Source: an uncultured Acidobacteriia bacterium (GTDB lineage Bacteria > Acidobacteriota > Terriglobia > Bryobacterales > Bryobacteraceae). From it: a DNA stretch of 64,000 bases. The position numbers and the translations under genes were made by a program. Location: positions 29,143 through 93,142 of the forward strand of contig CAIRSA010000226.1 in NCBI GenBank assembly GCA_903881085.1, read 5' to 3'. The notes beneath the pieces were generated by a model, which was given only the letters and a program-made list of their open reading frames with translations, was not told where the DNA came from and did no database searches. Of this stretch, positions 17,573 through 27,644 are shown one piece after another; positions within the stretch are counted from its first letter, which is position 1; the number at the start of each line of letters is the position of its first letter.

Positions 17573-19540
17573 CTAGAATCCGTTTCCGAAGCGCTGCCAT
17601 GTTGTGGATGGAAGCTGCTCCTCCACACCAGGGCGGGTGTAGTCGCAAACACCATCAGGGAAAACCGCGCGCAGTCTCAATAACTGGGCTTCCGTTAGCG
17701 GCTTCGTGGGGAGCGGTTTCAGCGCGCATTTTAGCGTAGTGCCATTGAGCGGCGCGCCTGCTGCCATGCGCGGATCGCCGTGCGCCGGATACAACTCGTT
17801 ACACTTCCCGGGTCCGGCATAGGTGGCCGACTCTACTATCTTCTGTCCTTTGTCCCAGCAGGCGTCAGCAGCTTCCGGCGGCCGTTTTCCATCGTCGACC
17901 CATTTCTTCAGAATCAGCAACGGCTTAAAGTCGCGTGGCGGCTGCACAAAAATCGCCAGATTGTTCGCGCTGCCGTGGGCCGCGTGCATCCGCGCCTGCA
18001 ATTGGTAGGTACGGAATTTGTCGTGGAAATTGCCGATGGCGTCGCGATAGCCGCGCATGTCCACAATCGGTATGCTGCCCAGGCTGCCGCCGCCCATATT
18101 GATGCGGCCGGTGCGATAGGCGATAAGCAGTGCTTCGCGGTCCGCGCTCATTCGTGCCGGGACGATGTTGCCATCCGCGTCAAAGCCGCCGATACGCTCG
18201 TTCAACTCGATAAACTGATCCGAGCTGATGCGCCCCTCTTGGAACGCTTTTAACCCGTATTGCACGCCAATATTGTCGAGTGCGCGCCGCGCGAAGCCTG
18301 TCTTGGGATCACGCCCCCAGTAGGCCTCCTGATTGCTGTAGAGGTCGCAACGGACACCGCCCGGATTCTTCACCGGGTGGTAGACCTTATCCGCCGCAAC
18401 GCCGCGGCAGCGGCTCGCGTTGACCCAACCCGGCGAGTAGCCCGATTTAAACCAGCTCTCACAGACCTCCCACTTCGAGTAGCCCGAAACAGCACCCATC
18501 TGCTCGCGCGTCCATTGCTGCGAAGCCCCGTTGAATGCGTTCGCCAGTAGCGAACAATCCACCGCGCCCGGAACGACCGAATACGTGTCTGGATAGCCGA
18601 TGTCGGTTGACAGCCCATCTAACAGGCCGGGATAATTCTGCGCGATAAGCAACTGCTGCATCGTACCGCCCGATCCGCCATTGCCAAGAGTGTGCACCGG
18701 CACGCCGTACTGCTTGATGAAATGTTCTTTCACCATCATCATGGCCTCGGCCGAAAGCACGTCGTTGCAATTGGTGCCGAACGTGGTGAGGCTTGAACCG
18801 GCCTCGGCAAAACCTTGCGCCAGCACCGCCTCAGTCATGGGCAGCGGACCGCTCGCCTGCCGGTAACCGGGCTCACAACCGCCACCGAAGGAGTAAACCA
18901 GCCAACCGTTCCACGAAGGCGTCTTCGTCCAGGGATCGGGCAGCGGATCGCCCGGGCGGTGCAGAAATGCGATGGAGTAGATGCCGCGATTGATGGTTCC
19001 GATTTCGCGGCGCACGATGAAGTCCACCGTGCGGCCATCGGTAGTGGTTGTCTGCGTCATATCCGCGGGGCGAGGCGCATTCGAGTCGTAAGGTTTGAAG
19101 TATTGAAACGGACCTGCCGAATACTCCGGTCCGCCGGTGATGGGTCCGCCTGCCGCGCGGTAATAGTAACGGATCGTCGCCGGCAGGCTGCACAGCGAAT
19201 CGAACGGCGAACCGAGCTGAACGGATTCAGGCTGGCACAGATATGGTATCTGATGCGGGCCGGAGAACACCGGGCCGGTGATCGGATAATTGGTCAATTC
19301 AAGCTTCGCCATTTCGCGCTTGCCCTGCCGCACAACGACGGAGCTCTTGCCCAAAGGCAGGTCCGCGATGCGGCCTATCGGCGAACCGGCGCGAAACGCT
19401 GCCGTCAAATCGCGCCCGGCCGCGGTCACAGTAAAATTTGCCGGCACGCCGGTCAGTTCCAGCAGCGCGTCGCCCCCGGTCACCATGTCTGGCCGGCTCG
19501 AAAGCACGCGCAGGCCAGCGGCCAAGAAAAAGAGCATCAT
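17573..19540 (-). CDS. DUF6351-like secreted alpha/beta hydrolase
   Basis: 655 residues. The N-terminus MMLFFLAAGLRVLSS is a short signal or anchor. About 15-90 form an Ig-like domain (VLSSRPDMVTGGDALLEL). The rest is an alpha/beta-hydrolase-like domain with WLVYSFGGGCEPGY (possible oxyanion loop) and the nucleophile elbow GGSGG around S290. Many cysteines suggest disulphides and export. I recognise the overall pattern as DUF6351, with moderate certainty; function is unknown, though an ester bond is a natural guess. A second copy lies at 34739-36829. It overlaps the upstream serine hydrolase by four bases (ATGA) and abuts the downstream glycoside hydrolase, so all belong to one operon. Confidence 0.72.
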   Translation of the reverse strand: MMLFFLAAGLRVLSSRPDMVTGGDALLELTGVPANFTVTAAGRDLTAAFRAGSPIGRIADLPLGKSSVVVRQGKREMAKLELTNYPITGPVFSGPHQIPYLCQPESVQLGSPFDSLCSLPATIRYYYRAAGGPITGGPEYSAGPFQYFKPYDSNAPRPADMTQTTTTDGRTVDFIVRREIGTINRGIYSIAFLHRPGDPLPDPWTKTPSWNGWLVYSFGGGCEPGYRQASGPLPMTEAVLAQGFAEAGSSLTTFGTNCNDVLSAEAMMMVKEHFIKQYGVPVHTLGNGGSGGTMQQLLIAQNYPGLLDGLSTDIGYPDTYSVVPGAVDCSLLANAFNGASQQWTREQMGAVSGYSKWEVCESWFKSGYSPGWVNASRCRGVAADKVYHPVKNPGGVRCDLYSNQEAYWGRDPKTGFARRALDNIGVQYGLKAFQEGRISSDQFIELNERIGGFDADGNIVPARMSADREALLIAYRTGRINMGGGSLGSIPIVDMRGYRDAIGNFHDKFRTYQLQARMHAAHGSANNLAIFVQPPRDFKPLLILKKWVDDGKRPPEAADACWDKGQKIVESATYAGPGKCNELYPAHGDPRMAAGAPLNGTTLKCALKPLPTKPLTEAQLLRLRAVFPDGVCDYTRPGVEEQLPSTTWQRFGNGF

Positions 19541-20679
19541 CTCGCAGCGTAAACTCCGTTGATCGAATTCCTCCGGATCTCACTAGCCTTGCTCACCGGA
19601 TCGGGAACGTCGGTTGTGAGAATCGCAATTTCAAGTCTGGCGTCCGGATCTCCGACGGCCAACGCCGTACTGATGCCGGCATGGGAAAACACTCTCGGTC
19701 CGGAACGATCGGGGTCGCCCAGCCACCCGGCGTTTCCCTTTGTGCCTTCCGCGCGCAGCATCATTCCAAGCCCCCAACTTTCATGGCCCGGTTTATCTTT
19801 GGTAGCCGCCGGCTTACCCGCAAATTGGTTGGTATGCATCTCTTGCCAGAATCGCTCAGCAAGCAGCCGCTTCCCATCGCCCGTTACGCCGCCGCGCGTA
19901 TGGAATCGCAGAAATTTCAATATGTCGCCGATGTTGCCCATGAGCCCCCCGCCCGGATTGTTCACGCCGTTGCGGTAGATGCGCGCGCCCTGCGACAGAT
20001 CCTTGGGCGCGGGCAACATCGCCACGGGAACGTCGGGCGGCGGCAGCTCAAACGTCATGCTGGCGAGTCCAAGCGGATCGAATACGCGCTCTTTGCAGAT
20101 GGCGTGCCAGCTCTTGCCGCCAGACTTGCGCCGCACCACCGCGGCCGCAACCATCGGTCCCGTGCTGCCGTGATAGACCGTGCGGCTGCCCGGCTCAAAC
20201 TCGAGTTCCTTGTCGCAGACCAGCGCCAATGTCTCATTCCAGTGTTCGTCTGTATCCATCCACTTGCCAGGGATGGCAGTCGGAATGCCCGCTGTGTGGG
20301 TCAGGCACTGCCTTATCGTGATCTTCTCTTTGCCATGCGCGCCGAACTCCGGAATGTACTTCACCGCTGGCGCATCCAGGTCGATCAACCCGTCCTGCCA
20401 CGCCATGACTATCGCCGTTGCCGTCACCATCTTCGACACGGATGCCAGCGAATGGACAGCCTTCCATTCACAAGGATTGTCGCGCCGTTTCTGGTCGCAG
20501 TAAGTTCCCAGAAAGAGCTCAATGAACGGCTTGTCATCGAGCGTCGCCGCGACCTTCACTCCCGGCACAACTTTGGAATCGATCAATCCCTGCAGGTAAG
20601 CTTTCAATTCAGTGACGGCCGCGGGACGCGCCGCAGCCGCCATCATCGTGCATCCGAAACCGCGCCGCGTGATCAACAT
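19537..20679 (-). CDS. Beta-lactamase-family serine hydrolase (class C / DD-peptidase-like esterase)
   Basis: 380 residues. It has the S-x-x-K motif S80-V-S-K83, and Tyr169 in YHGS at the place of the usual Y-x-N motif, with a further SHAG stretch near the C-terminus. The asparagine of Y-x-N is not conserved, which favours an esterase or transesterase over a true beta-lactamase. The N-terminus (MLITRRGFGCTMMAAAA) looks like a short Tat-type or lipoprotein-like export signal. The ATG overlaps the receptor stop as TAATG and the gene's end overlaps the DUF6351-like gene as ATGA. In context it may remove ester groups from the glycan handled by this operon. Confidence 0.85.
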   Translation of the reverse strand: MLITRRGFGCTMMAAAARPAAVTELKAYLQGLIDSKVVPGVKVAATLDDKPFIELFLGTYCDQKRRDNPCEWKAVHSLASVSKMVTATAIVMAWQDGLIDLDAPAVKYIPEFGAHGKEKITIRQCLTHTAGIPTAIPGKWMDTDEHWNETLALVCDKELEFEPGSRTVYHGSTGPMVAAAVVRRKSGGKSWHAICKERVFDPLGLASMTFELPPPDVPVAMLPAPKDLSQGARIYRNGVNNPGGGLMGNIGDILKFLRFHTRGGVTGDGKRLLAERFWQEMHTNQFAGKPAATKDKPGHESWGLGMMLRAEGTKGNAGWLGDPDRSGPRVFSHAGISTALAVGDPDARLEIAILTTDVPDPVSKASEIRRNSINGVYAAR

Positions 20680-23600
20680 TAGAAAACCAGTTTGGCAACG
20701 AAGAAGATCTGGCGCGCCACCGACGACACTTGCGTCAGTTGTCCGAACAGCGTGCTGGTCACCGTCGTGTTAGGCGCGGCGAAGTGCGAATGGTTGAAGC
20801 CGTTCATACACTCTGTGCGGAACTGCAGCTTGGCGTTCTCCGACAACCGGAAGTACTTCATCATCGAAGTGTTCCAGATGTTCATGCCCTGCCCGCGAAC
20901 ATTCGGGAAGCGCAGCGACATCACACGGATGTCCGACGCTCGCTGATTGGAAGGGTTCTTGTCGAAGCCCGAGTCAGTATTGAACCAACGTGAGATGCGT
21001 TTGTCGCCATTGGCCAGGGTGATATCGTGGAGATTGCCGTTGAATATGACGTCGCCAAAGCCGAGTGCGACGCCGCTCTGAGCCTCATAGATCGCCTGCC
21101 ATTGCCATCCGCCGAACAAGGCGCTCAGGAATCCGTTTGACTGACTGCCGAATTTCCGTCCTTTCCCGAACGGCAGATCATACAAACCGCTGATGCCTAG
21201 GCGGTGCGGAATGTCCTGGTCTGAGACGACCTGCGAGGGCATCGCGTCCGTGGCGTTGAGGAATTCCGTGGTGCTGAGGAATTTCGACCAGGCATACGTT
21301 CCTTGTATCGAGAAGCCAGAGTCAAACCGCCGCTCCACACGCGTTTGCAGCGAATGGTAGCTGGATGACCCCGACGGATCGTTGTAAGTGATTCCCGTAA
21401 ACTGCGGATAAGGGCGTAGCAATTGGGAGCGTGAAACAGTTGCCGCGGAAAGCGAAGTGCCGGGCAGCAGAGGATAGAATGGATTCGCCACCTGCGCGGA
21501 CAGGAAGTTGATGGCGTTGTTGTCGCGGCCGGGAAGTGTGCTCAGGTACTGCGCGGGCGTCGCATCGATCTGTCGCGAGACAGCGAGGCTGGACCCCGAA
21601 CTTCCAACGTACATGGCCTCAACCAGTACACGTTTCGGCAGTTCCTGTTGGAAGCCGAAATCCCAACGGCCCACCAGCGGGTTGATCTGCTGGCTGTTGT
21701 AGAACGAAATCGACGAACCCAGGTTGCTCTTCAATCCGTTGCTCGACCCCACCGGCAACAATACACCAGTCGGGAATGGATTTCGTAGCGAAGCGATGAA
21801 GTGCTGTCCGTTATCTGTCGACACGGTGACACTGGTGGACTGGCTGAAGCCGGTTTGATTCACCGCGGTGCGATCGGCAGCGGTGCCGATATGATCGACG
21901 GCCTTCGGCATGTAGAAAACTCCGAAGCCTCCGCGCAGCACGGTCTTCGGCAGCATTTGATAAGCCACGCCAACGCGCGGCGCGAAGTTGTTCTTATCCG
22001 ATACCCATAGCGCGGACGGCTGTCCATTCACCCCCGCGTAAGTGAGCCCGCCGGTGACTTTAAATTGCGCGACAGGAATTTCCGGAATCGGCGATTTGGC
22101 GTAGGCGGCCTGTACGCTGGCCTCAAGCGGATTGGGTGTCGTCTGGTCGAAGCCGCGCACAGTGCGGTTGAAGCGCTCTACCGGAGAGGTCTCATATTCA
22201 TAGCGGATACCGAGGTTCAAGGTCAGCTTGCTTGTCACCTTCCAGTCGTCCTGCAGGAACGCCGAGTAGAACGCAGAGTGGTAGGCATACGAGGTATTCA
22301 TCACCGCAGTGCCCGAACTGGGGATTCCCAAGAGGAACGACGCAAGCCCCTGCCCGATGGGCGCGCCCGGTGAATTATCGAGCGGGCCCTGCGTGTAAGT
22401 GGAATTGAAGTTCAGATACGGAGTGCCGTTATTGAACACATACGAATTCTCGTTGTAAGTGCGGAAGTCGCCGCCGAAGCGTAGTGTGTGCTTGCCGAGC
22501 GAGCGAGTGACGTCTCCGGCGAATACATGGTAGTTGGTGGCCTTGCGTGTTGGAGTAAAGTTGCCAAGCACGGCAAAGCTATCGATCGTTAAACGTGGGA
22601 AGACGGTGGCCTGCGGGTCGAGTTGCTTGACGAAACCCGGATCGAAACCGAGCTTGGTGAGATCCATTGCACCGCTTGTGGGAATGGAACTGGGCGCATA
22701 ACGCGTGAACGAGTAACGTAGATTGAGCAACAGATGAGGGCTGAACGTATAGACATCGTCGAGCCCGATTCCCGTTGTGCTGGCCTGATTTCTGAGCTCG
22801 GTGGCATCGTTGTTGTAGGAGCCCCCGCCCATTCCCCACAGATGGTTGTAGTTGGCGCGGGCAAACATGCGGTGCTTGTCGCTGAAAGCGTGGTCGACAC
22901 GTGCTGCCTGTACATTGTAAGCGCTGAGCCCGTGAACAGCGTGGAAGTAGTTGTTCAGACCGTTGATGGTCCCCGTCGTATTCGGATCCGGCCAGTAGCT
23001 AAGCAGACCTTTGGCGACCGAATCGATGCGGCTGGCAGGAATCACGTTGCCCGCGAGCGGAAGACGGCTGAACCGTCCGCCTGCCGCGGCGGTGATCGTA
23101 GCCGGATCGTAGACCTGGTAAATCGTCCCGAGCGCGAGCAAACTGGAAAAGTCGCCCTGGCGCTCCGCCACCGTTGGCACAGTGGTGAAGTACCCCGAGT
23201 TGGCGTCGGTGTTGGGGTGACGGAAGCCCTCATAACCATATATCCAGAAGGTCCGGTTCTTGCCGTTGTAGAGCTTTGGAATGAGGATCGGACCGTTCGC
23301 CGATACGCCGAATCGATTATTCACATCGGCGCCCTTGATCGACTTTTGTTTGTCGCTGGTGGGCGGGCCGCTCGATGCATCGTACAGCCTCTGCCGTTGG
23401 AAGAAGTCGAGCCCTTTTAGAGCTGCTCCGGTGTAGTTTTCATAGGCCGTAGCATGGAAGTTGTTCGTGCCGGACTTGGTGCCGATGTTGACGCTGCCGC
23501 CGGCGGTGTGGCCGCTGGCCGCGTCATACGAGTTTGTCTCCACCCTCATTTCCTGCACCAGATCGGCCGGCGGCACGATGATCGCCGAATCGTTCGACAT

Positions 23601-24200
23601 CACCGGTGTGCCGTCAATCGTAAACTCAGTGTTCTGGCTGCGGATGCCGCTCACCGATATGCGCGAGGCAACGCCCGCCGACGACAACTCGTAAGGGTGA
23701 TTGGCAATGGCGAAGTTGGTCACGCCAGGCGTGAGCCGCTCCAGCGTCAATGCGTTTCCGCCGCTTACGGGAAGTTCCGTGATGCGGCGATGGTCGACCA
23801 CCGCACCTGTTGAAGCACTGGCAACTTCCAACAGCGGTGTGCCACCACTCACCGTGATTGAATCCGATACAGCGCCGACTTCCATCTTCAGATCCAGCGA
23901 TACTTTGTCGGCAACACGAAGTTCGATGGCGCTGCGCATCAGCTTCTTAAAGCCAGATGCCTCGGCGTTGACCGTGTAGGAGCCGGGAACCAGGTAAGGA
24001 ATTTCAAACAACCCGGCTTCGTTCGTCTTGGATGCGACGGTGATGCCCGTGGCCGTATTGGTGGCACTGACCGAAGCGCCAACCACCGCGGCGCCCGAGG
24101 CGTCGGCAATTTGTCCCAGGATTTTGGCGCGCGTGTCCTGTGCATAGAGCGCAAGATGCATCAGCAATGCGCCGGCGAAACAGATGACTTTGGATTTCAT
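20679..24200 (-). CDS. TonB-dependent receptor, Oar-like
   Basis: 1173 residues; the ATG at 24200 follows AAGGAAGA. Signal peptide about 1-20 (MKSKVICFAGALLMHLALYA), carboxypeptidase-like domain about 25-110 (ILGQIADASGAAVVGASVSA), plug domain (VSGGNALTLERLTPG, FTIDGTPVMSND), and a barrel ending FFVAKLVF. It belongs to a different subgroup from the other receptors in the window. First gene of a four-gene operon with a serine hydrolase, a DUF6351-like protein and a glycoside hydrolase. Transcription most likely starts from the TTGACT/TATAAT promoter at 24261-24231. Probably the uptake component of a SusD-less polysaccharide-utilisation locus. Confidence 0.93.
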   Translation of the reverse strand: MKSKVICFAGALLMHLALYAQDTRAKILGQIADASGAAVVGASVSATNTATGITVASKTNEAGLFEIPYLVPGSYTVNAEASGFKKLMRSAIELRVADKVSLDLKMEVGAVSDSITVSGGTPLLEVASASTGAVVDHRRITELPVSGGNALTLERLTPGVTNFAIANHPYELSSAGVASRISVSGIRSQNTEFTIDGTPVMSNDSAIIVPPADLVQEMRVETNSYDAASGHTAGGSVNIGTKSGTNNFHATAYENYTGAALKGLDFFQRQRLYDASSGPPTSDKQKSIKGADVNNRFGVSANGPILIPKLYNGKNRTFWIYGYEGFRHPNTDANSGYFTTVPTVAERQGDFSSLLALGTIYQVYDPATITAAAGGRFSRLPLAGNVIPASRIDSVAKGLLSYWPDPNTTGTINGLNNYFHAVHGLSAYNVQAARVDHAFSDKHRMFARANYNHLWGMGGGSYNNDATELRNQASTTGIGLDDVYTFSPHLLLNLRYSFTRYAPSSIPTSGAMDLTKLGFDPGFVKQLDPQATVFPRLTIDSFAVLGNFTPTRKATNYHVFAGDVTRSLGKHTLRFGGDFRTYNENSYVFNNGTPYLNFNSTYTQGPLDNSPGAPIGQGLASFLLGIPSSGTAVMNTSYAYHSAFYSAFLQDDWKVTSKLTLNLGIRYEYETSPVERFNRTVRGFDQTTPNPLEASVQAAYAKSPIPEIPVAQFKVTGGLTYAGVNGQPSALWVSDKNNFAPRVGVAYQMLPKTVLRGGFGVFYMPKAVDHIGTAADRTAVNQTGFSQSTSVTVSTDNGQHFIASLRNPFPTGVLLPVGSSNGLKSNLGSSISFYNSQQINPLVGRWDFGFQQELPKRVLVEAMYVGSSGSSLAVSRQIDATPAQYLSTLPGRDNNAINFLSAQVANPFYPLLPGTSLSAATVSRSQLLRPYPQFTGITYNDPSGSSSYHSLQTRVERRFDSGFSIQGTYAWSKFLSTTEFLNATDAMPSQVVSDQDIPHRLGISGLYDLPFGKGRKFGSQSNGFLSALFGGWQWQAIYEAQSGVALGFGDVIFNGNLHDITLANGDKRISRWFNTDSGFDKNPSNQRASDIRVMSLRFPNVRGQGMNIWNTSMMKYFRLSENAKLQFRTECMNGFNHSHFAAPNTTVTSTLFGQLTQVSSVARQIFFVAKLVF

Positions 24201-24230
24201 AACGGATGATCTTCCTTCAACAGTGGCTTA

Positions 24231-24261
24231 ATTATACATGATGCATGCAATGCACAGTCAA
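24231..24261 (-). promoter_or_regulatory. Promoter of the receptor-serine hydrolase-DUF6351-GH operon
   Basis: On the minus strand TTGACT (24261-24256) and TATAAT (24236-24231) are separated by 19 bases, with the receptor ATG 30 bases downstream of the -10. The spacer contains ATGCATGC-type repeats, and GTATA overlaps the -10, so a diverged form of the operator seen at 24381-24395 may be present. Confidence 0.65.
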
Positions 24262-24367
24262 TCGTATTTCGTCGCGTCGCCGCCTCGCTACAACGCCTCA
24301 CAGGAATGCACGCCTGGGAGCGGTTGCCTATGGCGCAGTAAACGGCGAAAGGCGTTCGAACTTAATC

Positions 24368-24397
24368 TTGACGCAAAATGTATACAGTATGTATAAT
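24368..24397 (+). promoter_or_regulatory. Sigma70-type promoter with overlapping inverted-repeat operator
   Basis: TTGACG (24368-24373), an 18-base spacer and a perfect TATAAT (24392-24397). The spacer and -10 hold the inverted repeat TATAC-AGTAT-GTATA (24381-24395), starting seven bases after the -35. The same layout is found at 30494-30523. The placement would let a bound repressor block RNA polymerase. Confidence 0.75.
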
Positions 24398-24426
24398 CAT
24401 GCTGCAAAGATCTAAAGGAGTCGACC

Positions 24427-27400
24427 ATGATTCGATCCACGCTGGCAATCGCATTATTCTCCGTCGTGGCTGCTTTGGCACAGACGCCAACCGCGACCCT
24501 GATTGGTGTGGTGTCCGATCCGACAGGGCTCCCGGTGCCGGAAGCCGCGGCGGAGGTCCAGAACGCCGGAACCGGTGAGGTTCAACACGTGAAGACCGGT
24601 GCCCAGGGCACCTTCACGGTGACGAACCTTCCGCGCGGATTCTATGAATTGCGCATCGAGAAGCAAGGCTTTCGAACCCTGCATCAGACGCGCATCGAAT
24701 TACTGCTGGAACAAACGGTGCGCCTACAATTCAAAATGGAAATTGGAACGGTCTCTCAGGAAGTGACCGTCCATGCCGGTACTCCTTTGATCAACACCGA
24801 GAACGCGGTCCGAGGCGACGTCATCGAAAAAGCCGAACTGACTGAGATGCCGCTTCAAGGCAGGAACTTTCTCGACCTCGCCTACCTTGTGCCCGGCGTT
24901 TCAACCGGACTGCCGAGCATCAGCTATTCCGGAGTCGTGACCAACGGCGCCCGCAGCGACAACACGGGCATGATCGTCGATGGCACGCCATCGCGCGACA
25001 TGATCGGCGCAAGTTTGATAGCGCCAGTGAACCTCGAGGCCGTGTCCGAGTTCCGCATGATGACCAATAATTACTCGGCCCAATACGGGCGGGTCGCCGG
25101 CGGCATGATGAGCGTGGTGGTCAAAGCCGGATCGAATGATCTGCACGGATCGGCCTTTCTATTTTCGCGCGATGCAATCTTCGATGCGCGCGGCTACTTT
25201 GCTCCCACCAAGGGGGATATGCTGCGCAATCAGTATGGCGGGTCGTTCGGCGGCCCCGTTTTTATCCCCAGGCTTTATAGCGGAAAGAACAAGTCGTTCT
25301 TCATGGTGTCTTTTGAACAACTGCGGCAGAATGCTCCTTACAACGCACTGATGACGGTGCCGACTCCTCTCGAAAAGACAGGCGACTTTTCGCAGAGCGT
25401 CACCAACACTGGCGCCAAAGTAGTGCTCAAGGATCCGCTTGCAGCCAATGCTCCCTTTGCGAATGCCGTGATCCCTGCCAACAGGTTGGACCCTATCGCA
25501 CAGAAGATCATGCCCTACTATCCTGCATCGAACCGCGCCGGTTCGGTTAACAACTATGCGGAGAGCCTGCAGCAGGAACAGAAGAATTACTACATCACCA
25601 CCAAGATCGATCAGAATATCTCCAACAACAACCGCCTAAGCATTAATTTCTCCCGCTCGCATACGTTTAACACGAACAACATTCAAGCCGGCTATACTCC
25701 CGATTTTGCCGCCGACTTTCAAAATGAGAATACAGTTGGCGGCGTGAGCTATACGCGCATCATCACTCCCGCGTTGATTCTCGAACTCCGCTCCGGACTC
25801 AGTCGCAACTACAACAACTACGCTGTCGCTTTCGCGCATCAGAACATTGCGCAGCAGTTCGGAATTTCAGGCACCACAACCGACCCCAACCTGTGGGCTT
25901 TCCCCTCGTTCCAGCCGACCGGCTATGCAACAGTCGGCGACTATGCAGCGAATCCTGGCTTCCGGCTTTCCTATACACTCACAGAAGCCGGCACGCTCAC
26001 CTGGGTTAGAGGGAAGCATGTTATCAGGGCAGGCGCCGATGCCGCCTTCGGCCAGGTCAATAACTACCGGCCCACCAATGCCAACGGACTCTTCAAGTTT
26101 CTTGGAAACTGGACCAGCAACTCCTTCGCCGATATGACTCTTGGTTACGCCGACAGCACTTCGCTCACTCCCACGTCCTCACCGCAGTACGTACGTTCCA
26201 AGACCTACGCCGCGTTCGTGCAGGACGATTTCAAACTCAGCCCACGAGTAACTCTGAACCTGGGGCTACGCTACGAACTGACAATCCCTTCATCCGAGCT
26301 ACGTGGGCGTTGGTCGAACTACAACCTGGATTTGAACAAGGTGGTGATTGGAAGCGATGAAACCATGCCTGACCTTGCCGACCGGCTGAAGTTACTGGGC
26401 TTGACCGGAAAGGTGGTGACTGCGAAATCCGTTGGACTCCCGGAAAACCTGGCCTACACACCGAAGAAAGATTTCGCCCCACGTATGGGCATCGCCTGGC
26501 GCCCGTTCGGCGACACGAAGACCTCCATCCGCGCAGGCTGGGGAATTTTCTATGGAGCGAATTACATGGGCCCGTATCTTACATTTCTGGGCCAGGGCTA
26601 TCCGTTCCAGATATCCCAGACATTTGCGCGCAACACCAATAATGCTCTAGCTCTGACGCTGAAGAATCCGTTCCCGGTCACCACGTCGAGCATCGCCGGC
26701 ACGACCAACACGAATGGCACGCAGTGGCACGTTCAGTCCCCCTATCTACAAAATTTCAACTTCACGATTGAGCGGGAACTGCCATGGGCATTCGCCGTCG
26801 AGACTGCGTACAGCGGATCCACGGGCACGCACCTAACGCGCGGCATCAACATCAACGGGCCGTATTATTATCAGCCCGCGCTGTGGGGGCCTAACAACAC
26901 AATCACGCGGCCCAATCCGGCTTGGGCTACGATCAACTACATCACCAATGGCTCCTCGTCGAATTTCCATGCGGGGCTGATTACCATCAAGCGGCGGATG
27001 GTGCGCGGCTTCATGCTGCGGTTCAACTATCAGTTCAGCAAGAGCATCGACGATGCGACAGACTATAACGTTTCAGTCGATCCGGTGACCGATCCGCGTT
27101 ATGCGCGCATGGATCGCGCTGTTTCCGATAATAACCAGACGCATCTTGCGAGTTTCAGCTTCCTGCTGCAATCGCCGCTGCATTCAGTTTGGGGACGCAA
27201 CTGGCAGTTGTCCAGCACCGGCAGAATGGGTAGCGGCTTCCCGTTCTCTCCGCAGACGCAAAGCGCCAACCAGTCGCTGGGACAGTCTCCGCGCCCGGAC
27301 CGGCTGCGGACAGGTACGCTCGCGAACCCAACGCCAGCGCATTGGTTCGACGTCACTGCATTCACCACCGTCCCCAACGGTGCATTCCGCCCGGGAACCG

Positions 27401-27633
27401 CAGGCCGCAACATCCTGTATGGACCCGGATACGAGGCGGTGAATCTGTCATTCAGCCGCAATTTCATCTTCAGGGAAAAGAACCGGCTGCAAATTCGCGT
27501 GGAAGGGTTCAACGCCTTCAACCACGGGAATTTCGGCCAGCCCGTCGTGTTCATTAACGCCGGGAATGGGGGGAGTATCACATCAGCGCAGGCGACTCGG
27601 TCGATGCAGTTGGGCGCCCGGTACGAGTTCTGA
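24427..27633 (+). CDS. TonB-dependent receptor, Oar-like
   Basis: 1068 residues. The ATG at 24427 has AAAGGAG seven bases upstream and lies about 23 bases from the predicted transcription start. Signal peptide about 1-19 (MIRSTLAIALFSVVAALA), carboxypeptidase-like domain (LIGVVSDPTGLPVPEAA), plug domain (LQGRNFLDLAYL, MIVDGTPSRDM), barrel ending LGARYEF. Paralogue of 12035-15256. The likely operator in its promoter (24381-24395) matches that of the O-acetylesterase gene at 30556, suggesting both are controlled by one regulator. Convergent with the esterase ending at 27645. Confidence 0.93.
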   Translation: MIRSTLAIALFSVVAALAQTPTATLIGVVSDPTGLPVPEAAAEVQNAGTGEVQHVKTGAQGTFTVTNLPRGFYELRIEKQGFRTLHQTRIELLLEQTVRLQFKMEIGTVSQEVTVHAGTPLINTENAVRGDVIEKAELTEMPLQGRNFLDLAYLVPGVSTGLPSISYSGVVTNGARSDNTGMIVDGTPSRDMIGASLIAPVNLEAVSEFRMMTNNYSAQYGRVAGGMMSVVVKAGSNDLHGSAFLFSRDAIFDARGYFAPTKGDMLRNQYGGSFGGPVFIPRLYSGKNKSFFMVSFEQLRQNAPYNALMTVPTPLEKTGDFSQSVTNTGAKVVLKDPLAANAPFANAVIPANRLDPIAQKIMPYYPASNRAGSVNNYAESLQQEQKNYYITTKIDQNISNNNRLSINFSRSHTFNTNNIQAGYTPDFAADFQNENTVGGVSYTRIITPALILELRSGLSRNYNNYAVAFAHQNIAQQFGISGTTTDPNLWAFPSFQPTGYATVGDYAANPGFRLSYTLTEAGTLTWVRGKHVIRAGADAAFGQVNNYRPTNANGLFKFLGNWTSNSFADMTLGYADSTSLTPTSSPQYVRSKTYAAFVQDDFKLSPRVTLNLGLRYELTIPSSELRGRWSNYNLDLNKVVIGSDETMPDLADRLKLLGLTGKVVTAKSVGLPENLAYTPKKDFAPRMGIAWRPFGDTKTSIRAGWGIFYGANYMGPYLTFLGQGYPFQISQTFARNTNNALALTLKNPFPVTTSSIAGTTNTNGTQWHVQSPYLQNFNFTIERELPWAFAVETAYSGSTGTHLTRGININGPYYYQPALWGPNNTITRPNPAWATINYITNGSSSNFHAGLITIKRRMVRGFMLRFNYQFSKSIDDATDYNVSVDPVTDPRYARMDRAVSDNNQTHLASFSFLLQSPLHSVWGRNWQLSSTGRMGSGFPFSPQTQSANQSLGQSPRPDRLRTGTLANPTPAHWFDVTAFTTVPNGAFRPGTAGRNILYGPGYEAVNLSFSRNFIFREKNRLQIRVEGFNAFNHGNFGQPVVFINAGNGGSITSAQATRSMQLGARYEF

Positions 27634-27644
27634 CGAATGACCGA

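Noticed and set aside
19537..20679. True class C beta-lactamase (antibiotic resistance)
   Set aside because: The Y-x-N motif is replaced by YHGS and the gene is embedded in a glycan operon; an esterase-type role is more likely.
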